From assembly GCA_020725025.1 (NCBI GenBank), contig DYFV01000009.1, positions 1 to 64,000 of the forward strand: a stretch of DNA of 64,000 bases. The letters are read 5' to 3'. The position numbers were made by a program, and so were the translations under genes. This stretch comes from Azoarcus sp. (GTDB lineage: Bacteria; Pseudomonadota; Gammaproteobacteria; Burkholderiales; Rhodocyclaceae). A model generated the notes under the pieces. It was not told the origin of the DNA. It saw nothing but the letters and a program-made list of their open reading frames with translations, and made no database searches. Positions 12,301 through 19,702 of this stretch are shown here, piece by piece. Each line of letters begins with the position of its first letter. The first letter of the stretch is position 1.

Positions 12301-12829
12301 CTCTTCGGGCCATGCATGCCTGGAGATGCTCGCGGTCTTCGAGCCCGACGTCATCTTCATGGACCTCGCGATGCCCGGCATCGACGGCTGGGAGACCATC
12401 CGCCGCATCCGCCGGGAGGGGGCGTCGCGCGCGCACATCGCGGTCATCTCGGCCAACGCCTTCGACAAGGGCCTGGACAACGACGCGGGCATCGCGCCGG
12501 ACGACTTCATCCTGAAGCCGGTGCGCGTGCCCGAGCTGGTGGACTGGATCGGCCGCCGCCTGGCGCTGCAGTGGCTCGCGGCAGGCGAGGTCCCGGCTCA
12601 GCCCGCCGTAGCGAGCACGGCCGCGACCCAGGCGCCGCCCGAGGCACAGCTCGCTGCGCTGCGCGAGCTGGCGGACATGGGCTACGTGCGCGGCCTGCTG
12701 AAGAAGCTCGACGAGATCGAGGCGCTCGATCCCGCCTACGCGGGCTTCGTCGCCACGGTCCGCGAGCTGGCGAGCGAGTTCCGCCTCGACGCCATCCCGC
12801 CCATCCTCCGGAGTCACGCCGATGCCTGA
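9377..12829 (+). CDS. NCS1-type permease / hybrid histidine kinase / receiver fusion protein
   Basis: The product is about 1150 residues. Residues about 45-510 form a multi-span region like nucleobase:cation symporters of the NCS1 (cytosine/purine) family, with GSGFGYIGSTISS and TQMGEQADYLRFMPE. A cysteine-rich module of about 45 residues follows (CCICGQHF, then SLCCSLDARCEDLC), which could bind metal. Two more membrane spans (about 595-660), a coiled linker, a HisKA domain (SHELRTPLNS near 710), an ATPase domain (NAVKFT, DTGPGIGE, GAGLGLTIS) and a receiver domain with VIFMDLAMPG near 995 complete it. It presumably senses a solute, perhaps urea or a purine, and signals to the LuxR-type regulator that overlaps it. 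The location before urtA suggests control of urea use; the ligand is inference. ATGs at 9365 and 9377 are both possible and neither has a strong ribosome site. Confidence 0.88.
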   Translation: MSTNRVHFFRRVEPGPDQPAMGATTHGGAEGEPVQRVVKVRRDYNTWVANETLEDYALRFTPRGFRRWSEFRVGNTAFGAASFLVLEAVGATMLVGYGFVNTFWAVLAIGLIIFLTGLPISLYAARYGVDMDLLTRGSGFGYIGSTISSLVYASFTFILFALEAAIMAYALELALGIPPAWGYLICALVVVPLVTHGVTVISRLQTLTQPVWLFLLALPFVFLLREDPGVLAGLWHYGGAHGAPGVFDMHLFGAAMTVGIALITQMGEQADYLRFMPERTAANRRRWLFGVVLGGPGWVVMGVVKMLGGALLAWLLLSAGVPPEKAVDPNQMYLLGFSRVFDSGWWAVAVTALFVVVSQLKINVTNAYAGSLAWSNFFSRLTHSHPGRVVWVVFNILIALLLMEMNVFQALGQVLGLYANIAISWIVAVVADLVINKPLGLSPRGIEFKRSHLYDINPVGVGAMLVASALSVSTFVGAFGAAAQPFAPFVALVVALVVSPLIAWATGGRYYLARAPEPPAGAARQCCICGQHFEPEDTSHCPAYQGTICSLCCSLDARCEDLCKPHARLSAQWSALLERVLPRPLLPYLDAGLGHYLLLMAGIVGFLALLFGTIYYHELQAPAAENLAEPLRAVMLKIFAALFLVGGIAAWWMVLTHKSRKVAQEESNRQTALLVHEIESHRQTDEQLQRAKRVAEQANQAKSRYITAISHELRTPLNSILGYAQILDGDPSIPPHRRRAVNVIRRSGEHLLSVIEGTLDIARIEGGKLTLDVKALDFPDFLQQIVRMFEPQAQAKGLAFAYRVEGELPPVVRADEKRMRQILINILGNAVKFTARGAITLRVKYAREMACFEIEDTGPGIGEAELGRIFEPFERGSASLSATGAGLGLTISRMFADVMGGELTVASTPGQGSRFRVRLFLPAVYGAQAARELPRVTPAGYLGPRRRILIVDNERVDREFLINLLEPMGFLLAEASSGHACLEMLAVFEPDVIFMDLAMPGIDGWETIRRIRREGASRAHIAVISANAFDKGLDNDAGIAPDDFILKPVRVPELVDWIGRRLALQWLAAGEVPAQPAVASTAATQAPPEAQLAALRELADMGYVRGLLKKLDEIEALDPAYAGFVATVRELASEFRLDAIPPILRSHADA

Positions 12830-13766
12830 GCTCGACCCCCTCGCCGGCGACGTGGTCCTGATCGTCGACGACATCCCGGACAACCTGTCCATGCTGCACG
12901 ACGCTCTCGAGGAGGCGGGCTACACGGTGCTGGTGGCCACCAACGGCGAAGCGGCGCTCGCGCGCGCCGTCCAGCATCAGCCGGACGTCATCCTGCTGGA
13001 CGCCCTGATGCCCGGCATGGACGGCTTCGAAGTGGCCCGCCGCCTCAAGTCCGACGACGCCACCAGCCACATTCCCATCGTCTTCATGACGGGCCTCACC
13101 GAGACCGAGCACGTGGTGGCCGCCTTCGACGCCGGCGGTGCCGACTACGTCACCAAGCCGCTGCGTCCGCGCGAGGTGCTGGCGCGCATCGCCGCCCACA
13201 TGCACAGCGCACGCCTCACACACCAGGCGCGCAGCGCGCTCGACGCCTATGGGCAGGCGACGCTGGCGGTGCACGCCGAGACCGGACGTGTCGTGTGGCA
13301 GACGCCGCTCGCGCGCAGCCTCTTGCGCGAGCACGGGCTGGTCGCCGGCGAGCAGGCGCCGCCGGCCGTGCGCAACTGGCTCGAGGGCGCCGCCCGCGCC
13401 CGGCGCGATCGCCGCGAGGTCCTGCCCCTGTCGCTCGCCCAGGGCGGCAGCCGCCTCGTCTTCACCGCCCACGAGCGCACCGAGGAGGGCGAATGGCTGG
13501 TCGTCATGCGCGAGGAATCCGACACCGCCGTGATCGGCGCGCTCACCGCCGCCTTCCGGCTCACCGCGCGAGAGGCCGAGGTGCTCTACTGGGTCACCAA
13601 GGGCAAGACCAACCGGGACATCGGCGACATCCTGGGCACCAGTCCGCGCACGGTGCACAAGCACCTGGAGCACGTCTTCGAGAAGCTCGGGGTGGAGACC
13701 CGTACCGCGGCCGCCGCGCTGGCCATGGACCGGCTGCGCACGGCGGGCGCCCCGGCCCGCCTGTAG
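12822..13766 (+). CDS. LuxR/NarL-type response regulator paired with the permease-kinase
   Basis: The product is 314 residues. The receiver domain (about 6-125) has the acidic pair VDD, the phospho-acceptor in VILLDALMPG and the conserved Lys in YVTKPLRP. A middle linker of about 100 residues precedes a C-terminal LuxR helix-turn-helix (FRLTAREAEVLYWVTKGKTN, then IGDILGTSPRTVHKHLEHVF). The gene begins inside the end of the kinase gene (8-base overlap) with a GGAG site upstream, so the two are translationally coupled and form a two-component pair. Targets are unknown. The urt genes just downstream are the obvious candidates. Confidence 0.93.
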   Translation: MPELDPLAGDVVLIVDDIPDNLSMLHDALEEAGYTVLVATNGEAALARAVQHQPDVILLDALMPGMDGFEVARRLKSDDATSHIPIVFMTGLTETEHVVAAFDAGGADYVTKPLRPREVLARIAAHMHSARLTHQARSALDAYGQATLAVHAETGRVVWQTPLARSLLREHGLVAGEQAPPAVRNWLEGAARARRDRREVLPLSLAQGGSRLVFTAHERTEEGEWLVVMREESDTAVIGALTAAFRLTAREAEVLYWVTKGKTNRDIGDILGTSPRTVHKHLEHVFEKLGVETRTAAAALAMDRLRTAGAPARL

Positions 13767-13770
13767 GCCG

Positions 13771-13806
13771 TTCCCGGATTCCGCCTTCGGCTCCATCCAG
13801 GCTACG
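13771..13806. repeat. REP-like element, copy 2 (single arm)
   Basis: The sequence ttcccggattccgcc followed by ctccatccaggctac matches the right arm of the elements at 9218 and 15895. The left arm is absent here. It lies between the stop of the response regulator and the 3' end of the opposed Uma2-family gene. Confidence 0.75.
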
Positions 13807-13848
13807 CGCCTGCCCGTGCCCAGGCTGCGCACCGGGGTCGGAGACGAC

Positions 13849-14412
13849 CTACTCGGCGAGATCCTCGAACGCCTCGCCGGCCGAGAGCTCCAGATTCACG
13901 CTCGCGAGCCGCAGCGGTGCGCGCCCGGTCTCGGTCTCCATGAGCAGCCAGTGGTCCGCCTCGCGCCGGTAGAGCTCGAGGCGGCGCGCGTCGATGTCGA
14001 CCAGCAGGTACTCCTCGAGGCTTTCCAGCTTGCGGTAGGCGGCGAACTTGGCGCCGCGGTCGTAGGCGGCGGTGGCGTCGGAGAGCACCTCCACGACCAG
14101 CACCGGATGCTCGATGGCGTAGTCGGCGCGGCGGTCGCGCTCGTCGCAGCTCACCATCACGTCCGGGTAGAAGCACGCGTCGGCGGCGGCGACGAAGAGC
14201 TTCATGTCGGACACGAAGGACTGGCAGCGCGTGCCTTTCAGGTGCTCACGGAAGCGCGCGTGGAGCCCGCCAGCGACCAGGACGTGCTCGCGCCGCGCCC
14301 CGACCATGGCGAAAACCTCGCCGGCCAGATACTCGTGCTTGTCGGGCTGTTCCGCTTCCCACCGCAGATAGCTCTCGCGGTCGAGGTGAATGCGTTCCCG
14401 TGCGTGGCCCAT
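13849..14412 (-). CDS. Uma2 family (DUF820) PD-(D/E)XK nuclease-like protein
   Basis: The product is 187 residues from the ATG at 14412, which has a GGGAG site eight bases upstream. An ATG at 14451 is also open but has no such site. Family features are clear: YLRWEAEQPDKHEYLAGEVFAM near the N-terminus, PDVMVSCD, then HPVLVVEVLSDATAAYDRGAKFAAYRK. The Asp, Glu and Lys of the PD-(D/E)XK fold are in place, so nuclease activity is possible. The family is abundant in cyanobacteria and scattered elsewhere, and its biology is not established. It faces the response regulator tail to tail and diverges from urtA, so it may be a passenger here. Confidence 0.85.
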   Translation of the reverse strand: MGHARERIHLDRESYLRWEAEQPDKHEYLAGEVFAMVGARREHVLVAGGLHARFREHLKGTRCQSFVSDMKLFVAAADACFYPDVMVSCDERDRRADYAIEHPVLVVEVLSDATAAYDRGAKFAAYRKLESLEEYLLVDIDARRLELYRREADHWLLMETETGRAPLRLASVNLELSAGEAFEDLAE

Positions 14413-14620
14413 CTCGGCGCTCCCGGTGCAGACCGGCCCATTGTCGTCCACTCCCCCGGCCGGGACAAGGCAGGCCGGACGGCCCCTCGATGCGCCACCG
14501 GACCGCCCGTACGCCAGGTTGCGTATTCCTGCTCTCGGGGGGCGGCCCTACTCTGCGTCCATGCAGTGCAACACGGCCGGGACACCGACCGGTTTCCGTC
14601 ATCGATTCAGGGAGCCCTCC

Positions 14621-15877
14621 ATGCAGACCCGTCGCAACTTTCTCAAAGCGCTGACCCTTTCCGCCTCCATCGCCGCCATCGGCATGCCGATGGGCGCGCA
14701 CGCCGCCGACACCATCAAGGTCGGCATCCTGCATTCGCTCTCGGGCACCATGGCGATCTCCGAGACCGCCCTGAAGAACGTGGCGCTGATGACGATCGAG
14801 GAGATCAACGCCAAGGGCGGCGTCATGGGCAAGAAGCTCGAGCCGGTGGTGGTGGACCCGGCCTCCAACTGGCCGCTCTTCGCCGAGAAGGCGCGTCAGC
14901 TGATCAGCCAGGACAAGGTCGCGGCGGTATTCGGCTGCTGGACCTCGGTCTCGCGCAAGTCGGTGAACCCGGTGTTCAAGGAGCTCAACGGCCTGCTCTT
15001 CTACCCGGTGCAGTACGAGGGCGAGGAGCTCGAGAAGAACGTCTTCTACACCGGCGCCGCGCCCAACCAGCAGGCGATTCCGGCGGTCGAGTACCTGATG
15101 AGCGAGGAGGGCGGTGGCGCCAAGCGTTTCGTGCTGCTGGGCACCGACTACGTCTATCCGCGCACCACCAACAAGATCCTGCGCGCCTTCCTCAAGAGCA
15201 AGGGCGTGGCCGAGGCCGACATCATGGAGGAGTACACCCCCTTCGGCCACTCCGACTATCAGACCATCATCGCCAACATCAAGAAGTTCGCCTCGGCGGG
15301 CAAGAAGACCGCGGTGATCTCCACCATCAACGGCGACTCCAACGTGCCCTTCTACAAGGAGCTCGGCAACGCGGGCCTGAAGGCCACGGACGTGCCGGTG
15401 GTCGCCTTCTCGGTGGGCGAGGAGGAGCTGCGCGGCGTCGACACCAAGCCGCTCGTCGGCCACCTCGCGGCCTGGAACTACTTCATGAGCGTGAAGAACC
15501 CGGAGAACGACGCCTTCATCAAGAAGTACAAGGCCTGGGCGAAGAAGAACGGCGTACCCAACGCCGACACCGTGGTGACGAACGACCCGATGGAGGCCAC
15601 CTACGTCGGCATCTACATGTGGAAGCAGGCGGTGGAGAAGGCGAAGTCCACCGACACCGACAAGGTCATCGCGGCCCTCGGCGGCCAGACCTTCAAGGCG
15701 CCCTCGGGCTTCACCCTCACCATGGACAAGACCAACCACCACCTGCACAAGCCGGTCTTCATCGGCGAAGTGCGCGGCGACGGCCAGTTCGACGTGGTAT
15801 GGAAGACCAAGGAGCCGATCCGCGCCCAACCGTGGAGCCCGTTCATTCCCGGGAACGAGGGGAAGCAGGGGCTGTAA
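14621..15877 (+). CDS. urtA: Urea ABC transporter, periplasmic substrate-binding protein
   Basis: The product is 418 residues. A twin-arginine-like signal (RRNFLKALTL) ends with GAHAADTIKVG, so export may be by Tat. The mature part is a Leu/Ile/Val-type periplasmic binding fold typical of UrtA: KVGILHSLSGTMAISE, WTSVSRKSVNPVF and FYPVQYEGEE near the start, HHLHKPVFIGEV near the end. It captures urea, or short-chain amides, for the UrtBC channel. It is the first gene of urtABCD. A REP-like element separates it from urtB. A GGGAG sequence lies before the ATG. Confidence 0.96.
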   Translation: MQTRRNFLKALTLSASIAAIGMPMGAHAADTIKVGILHSLSGTMAISETALKNVALMTIEEINAKGGVMGKKLEPVVVDPASNWPLFAEKARQLISQDKVAAVFGCWTSVSRKSVNPVFKELNGLLFYPVQYEGEELEKNVFYTGAAPNQQAIPAVEYLMSEEGGGAKRFVLLGTDYVYPRTTNKILRAFLKSKGVAEADIMEEYTPFGHSDYQTIIANIKKFASAGKKTAVISTINGDSNVPFYKELGNAGLKATDVPVVAFSVGEEELRGVDTKPLVGHLAAWNYFMSVKNPENDAFIKKYKAWAKKNGVPNADTVVTNDPMEATYVGIYMWKQAVEKAKSTDTDKVIAALGGQTFKAPSGFTLTMDKTNHHLHKPVFIGEVRGDGQFDVVWKTKEPIRAQPWSPFIPGNEGKQGL

Positions 15878-15894
15878 GGCTGCCTCGCAGTCTC

Positions 15895-15987
15895 GTAGCC
15901 CGGATGGGGCGCAGCGGAATCCGGGATCGGCGCTCGATACGCGATAGCCGATCTCCCGGATTCCGCCTTTGGCTCCATCCGGGCTGC
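15895..15987. repeat. REP-like palindromic element, copy 3
   Basis: The left arm gtagcccggatggggcgcag with ccggga and the right arm tcccggattccgcc with ctccatccgggctgc form a long imperfect inverted repeat between urtA and urtB. Such elements within operons often stabilise the upstream mRNA, which would fit the need for more binding protein than permease. That function is inference. Confidence 0.85.
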
Positions 15988-16024
15988 GCGCCCGCCGGTC
16001 GTTGAACGCCTACGCGAGCCATCC

Positions 16025-17629
16025 ATGATCCGAATCTTCCTGCGAATCGCGCTCGTGCTCTTCGCCCTCGCGGCCCTCCCGGTTCGCGCCGCCCTCGACC
16101 CCGCCATCCTCGCCAACCTCGCCGGCGACGACTTCGGTGACCGGGTCGCGGCCATCGAGGCCCTCGGTGCCGACGGCAGCGAGGCCGCGCGCGGGATCGT
16201 CGCCGCCCTCGAGGCCGGCGAGCTCGCGGTGGCGGGCGGTCGCCTGATGATCCTGCGCGAGGGGGCCGCGCTCGACGCCGCCACCGGCGAGGCGATTGCC
16301 GAAGCGCCGGCCGACGCGGAGCCGGTGCGGGTGAACAACCGCATCCGGCGCACCATCGCCACCGCCAAGGCGCTCTTCGCGTTGTCGGCAGAGAACGCGG
16401 CCGAGCGGCTCGCTGCGGCCGAAACCCTGCGCGACAACGCGTCGGAGGCCATCCTGCCCGCCCTCGAGCGCCGCATCGCCGTCGAGCCCGACGCCGCTGT
16501 GCGCGAGCTGCTGGTGCGTGCGGCGGCCAAGGTGAACCTCGCCTCGTCCGATACCGCCAAGCGGCTCGCCGCAGCCCAGGCCCTGGGCGGCTCGTCGGAT
16601 CCGGCGGTGAAGAACCTGCTCGCGGCGCTCCTGGAGAAGACGGATGGCAGCTGGGCCGAGCCCAGCGCCGAGGTGCGGGCGGCGGCGCAGGAATCGATCC
16701 GCGCCATCGACCGTCGCATCGCGCTCGCCGAAAACGTCGGAACCGTCTTCTCCGGTCTTTCCCTCGGCTCCATCCTGCTGCTCGCTGCGCTGGGGCTGGC
16801 CATCACCTACGGGGTGATGGGCGTGATCAACATGGCCCACGGCGAGCTCCTCATGGTCGGCGCCTACGCCACCTTCGTGGTGCAGGGCCTGTTCCGCGCG
16901 CACCTTCCGCAGTGGCTCGACTGGTACGTGGTGGCCGCCATCCCGGTCGCCTTCCTGGCCGCGGCCCTGGTGGGGATCGTGATGGAGCGGCTGGTGCTGC
17001 GCCATCTCTACGGGCGTCCGCTGGAGAGCCTGCTCGCCACCTGGGGCCTGTCTCTGGTGTTGATCCAGGCCGCGCGGGTCGGCTTCGGGCCGCAGAACCT
17101 GGAGCTCGCCAACCCGTCCTGGATGTCGGGCGGCATCGAGCTCGCGGCCGGCGTGGTGCTGCCCTGGAACCGCATCGTCATCATCGGCTTCGCCGTGATG
17201 GTGCTCGTGCTGGTATGGCTCACGATGCAGAAGACCCGGCTCGGCATGTTCGTGCGCGCCGTCACCCAGAACCGCCCCATGGCGGGCTGCGTGGGCGTGC
17301 CCACGGCGCGGGTGGACACCCTGGCCTTCGCCATCGGCTCGGGCGTGGCCGGGCTGGGCGGGCTCGCCCTGTCCCAGATCGCCAACGTGGGGCCGGCCAT
17401 GGGGCAGGGCTACATCGTCGACGCCTTCATGGTGGTGGTGCTGGGCGGCGTGGGTCAGCTTGCCGGCGCGGTGTGGGCCGCTCTGGGGCTGGGGATCGTG
17501 GCCAAGTTCCTCGAGGGCTGGGCCGGCGCGGTGATCGCCAAGATCCTGGTGCTCGTCTTCATCATCGCCTTCATCCAGAAACGGCCGCAGGGCATCTTCG
17601 CCCTCAAGGGCCGGTTCGCCGACAGCTGA
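16025..17629 (+). CDS. urtB: Urea ABC transporter permease UrtB (long form)
   Basis: The product is 534 residues. A signal peptide (about 1-24) leads into a periplasmic region of about 210 residues rich in Ala and charged residues, with repeating helical units (AAIEALG, RLAAAETLRDNASEAILPAL, RLAAAQALGGSSDPAVKNLL) that resemble HEAT-type repeats. The branched-chain-type permease domain then spans about 240-525, with GVINMAHGELLMVGAY and VVVLGGVGQLAGAVWAALG. The long N-terminal extension is a known feature of proteobacterial UrtB. It pairs with UrtC to form the channel. Translation probably couples to urtC, 10 bases downstream. Confidence 0.95.
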   Translation: MIRIFLRIALVLFALAALPVRAALDPAILANLAGDDFGDRVAAIEALGADGSEAARGIVAALEAGELAVAGGRLMILREGAALDAATGEAIAEAPADAEPVRVNNRIRRTIATAKALFALSAENAAERLAAAETLRDNASEAILPALERRIAVEPDAAVRELLVRAAAKVNLASSDTAKRLAAAQALGGSSDPAVKNLLAALLEKTDGSWAEPSAEVRAAAQESIRAIDRRIALAENVGTVFSGLSLGSILLLAALGLAITYGVMGVINMAHGELLMVGAYATFVVQGLFRAHLPQWLDWYVVAAIPVAFLAAALVGIVMERLVLRHLYGRPLESLLATWGLSLVLIQAARVGFGPQNLELANPSWMSGGIELAAGVVLPWNRIVIIGFAVMVLVLVWLTMQKTRLGMFVRAVTQNRPMAGCVGVPTARVDTLAFAIGSGVAGLGGLALSQIANVGPAMGQGYIVDAFMVVVLGGVGQLAGAVWAALGLGIVAKFLEGWAGAVIAKILVLVFIIAFIQKRPQGIFALKGRFADS

Positions 17630-17639
17630 GACAGACACG

Positions 17640-18851
17640 ATGCGCACGCCCTTCACCGTCCGACTCTTCTCCGCCATGCCGCGCGCCGGCTGGATCGCCA
17701 TCGCACTCTTCGCTGTGGTGGCCTGGATCGGCGTGCCGGTGGCGCACGCCGTGCTCCCCGAGTCGCACCCGCTGCATCTGTCGGCCTACACCGTGAGCCT
17801 GCTCGGCAAGATCCTGTGCTACATGGTGGTGGCCGTGGCGATGGACCTCATCTGGGGCTACGCCGGCATCCTGTCCCTGGGGCACGGGCTCTTTTTCGCG
17901 CTGGGCGGCTATGCCTTCGGGATGTACCTGATGCGCCAGATCGGGCGCGACGGCAGCTACCAGAGCGACCTGCCGGACTTCATGGTCTTCCTCGACTGGA
18001 AGGAGCTGCCCTGGTACTGGGCGGGCTCGGACTCCTTCCTGTGGACGCTCTTCCTCGCCATGGCGGTGCCGGGGCTGGTGGCCTTCGTGTTCGGCTGGTT
18101 CGCCTTCCGCTCGCGCATCAAGGGGGTGTATTTCTCCATCATCACCCAGGCGCTCACCTACGCCGCCATGCTGCTCTTCTTCCGCAACGAGACGGGCTTC
18201 GGCGGCAACAACGGCTTCACCGACTTCAAGCGCATCCTGGGCTGGTCGATCACCTCGCCCGAGATGCGCGCGACCCTCTTCGCGCTTTCCGCGGCGCTGC
18301 TCGTCGCCTGCCTGGTGCTCGGCCGCTACCTGGTGAGCTCGCGCTTCGGCCGCGTGCTCGCGGCGATCCGCGATGCCGAGTCCCGGGTCATGTTCCTCGG
18401 CTACAACCCGCTCCACTACAAGCTCTTCATGTGGACCCTGTCGGCGGTGCTGTGCGGGCTGGCGGGCGCGCTCTACGTGCCGCAGGTGGGCATCATCAAT
18501 CCCTCCGAGATGAGTCCGGCGAACTCGATCGAGATCGCGGTGTGGGTCGCCGTGGGCGGACGCGGCACCCTGGTGGGTGCGGTGCTCGGCGCGGGGATCG
18601 TCAATCTCGCCAAGAGCTGGTTCACCGTCTCCTTCCCCGAGTACTGGCCGTTCTTCCTCGGCTTCCTCTTCATCGCGGTGACCCTCTACCTGCCCGACGG
18701 CGTGGTCGGCCTGTGGCGCAAGCTCGTCGCGCGCCGTGCCGCTGCTCCCGCCCCACCGGAGCCCCAGGCGCGCGCGCACGCCCCCTCCGCCGCCGAGGCC
18801 GAAGCGCCCGCGCCGACCGACGACACCGCCCCCAGGGGAGCCACCGCATGA
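17640..18851 (+). CDS. urtC: Urea ABC transporter permease UrtC
   Basis: The product is 403 residues with about ten membrane segments. It is a branched-chain-amino-acid-type permease: DLIWGYAGILSLGHGLFFALG, RSRIKGVYFSIITQAL, TGFGGNNGFTDFK and VAVGGRGTLVGAVLGAG. The Ala/Pro-rich tail of about 35 residues is probably cytoplasmic and unstructured. It follows urtB by 10 bases, and its stop overlaps the urtD start as ATGA. Confidence 0.95.
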   Translation: MRTPFTVRLFSAMPRAGWIAIALFAVVAWIGVPVAHAVLPESHPLHLSAYTVSLLGKILCYMVVAVAMDLIWGYAGILSLGHGLFFALGGYAFGMYLMRQIGRDGSYQSDLPDFMVFLDWKELPWYWAGSDSFLWTLFLAMAVPGLVAFVFGWFAFRSRIKGVYFSIITQALTYAAMLLFFRNETGFGGNNGFTDFKRILGWSITSPEMRATLFALSAALLVACLVLGRYLVSSRFGRVLAAIRDAESRVMFLGYNPLHYKLFMWTLSAVLCGLAGALYVPQVGIINPSEMSPANSIEIAVWVAVGGRGTLVGAVLGAGIVNLAKSWFTVSFPEYWPFFLGFLFIAVTLYLPDGVVGLWRKLVARRAAAPAPPEPQARAHAPSAAEAEAPAPTDDTAPRGATA

Positions 18852-19702
18852 TGCCCGTCACCGAGACCGAACGCGCCGCCGCCGAGGCGGCCAACCAGCG
18901 CGAGCAGTGGGAGGGCGAGGCGGCGACCTCCCACCTGCTGCGCCCGGGCGAGCTCGACCTCTCCCACAACGTGATCCTCTATCTGGAGGACATCACGGTG
19001 AGCTTCGACGGCTTCCGCGCCCTGAACCAGCTCTCGCTCACCATCGACGCCGGCGAGCTGCGCTGCGTGATCGGCCCCAACGGCGCGGGCAAGACGACCA
19101 TGATGGACGTCATCACCGGCAAGACCCGGCCCGACGCCGGCCAGGCCTTCTTCGGCCAGACCATGGACCTCACCCGCATGAGCGAGCCGCAGATCGCCCA
19201 CGCGGGCATCGGGCGCAAGTTCCAGAAGCCCACCATCTTCGAGCGCCACACCGCGTTCGAGAACCTGGAGCTCGCGATGAAGGCGGACAAGCGGGTGCGC
19301 CGCAGCCTCTTCGCGAGCCTCATGGACGACGAGCGCGACCGCATCGCCGAGGTGCTGCGCCGCATCCGCCTGGACGCCCACGCCGACCGCGAGGCGGGGC
19401 TGCTCTCCCACGGGCAGAAGCAGTGGCTCGAGATCGGCATGCTGCTGATGCAGGAGCCGAAGCTGCTCTTGCTCGACGAGCCGGTCGCCGGCATGACCGA
19501 CGAGGAGACCGAGCGCACCGCCGAGCTCTTCGTGAGTCTCGCGGGCGAGCACTCGCTGATGGTGGTCGAGCACGACATGGCCTTCGTGGAGGCCCTCGGC
19601 GGCAAGGTGACCGTGCTCTCGGAAGGCTCGGTCCTGGCGGAGGGGGCGCTTGCGACGGTGCAGGACGACCCGCGCGTGATCGAGGTGTATCTGGGGCGCT
19701 AG
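18848..19702 (+). CDS. urtD: Urea ABC transporter ATP-binding protein UrtD
   Basis: The product is 284 residues. ABC motifs are complete: Walker A GPNGAGKTTM, a signature region LLSHGQKQWLEIGMLL (SHGQ in place of LSGGQ, as usual in UrtD), Walker B LLLLDEPVAGM and the switch His in VVEHDMAFV. The N-terminal 40 residues before the ABC core are longer than in LivG. The start is one of two adjacent ATGs (18848 or 18851) overlapping the urtC stop. The last four bases overlap the 3' end of the opposed diguanylate cyclase gene. Confidence 0.95.
   Translation: MMPVTETERAAAEAANQREQWEGEAATSHLLRPGELDLSHNVILYLEDITVSFDGFRALNQLSLTIDAGELRCVIGPNGAGKTTMMDVITGKTRPDAGQAFFGQTMDLTRMSEPQIAHAGIGRKFQKPTIFERHTAFENLELAMKADKRVRRSLFASLMDDERDRIAEVLRRIRLDAHADREAGLLSHGQKQWLEIGMLLMQEPKLLLLDEPVAGMTDEETERTAELFVSLAGEHSLMVVEHDMAFVEALGGKVTVLSEGSVLAEGALATVQDDPRVIEVYLGR

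Noticed and set aside
9302..12892. A very long open frame (about 1196 codons) on the minus strand across the permease-kinase gene
   Set aside because: It is antisense to a protein with clear domains, is His/Arg/Gly-rich with no recognisable motif, and is typical of high-GC codon bias on the opposite strand.
14413..14620. NtrC or sigma54 site upstream of urtA
   Set aside because: I looked for GCAC-N7-GTGC and GG-N10-GC and found no match, so nitrogen control of urtA is not supported directly by this interval.
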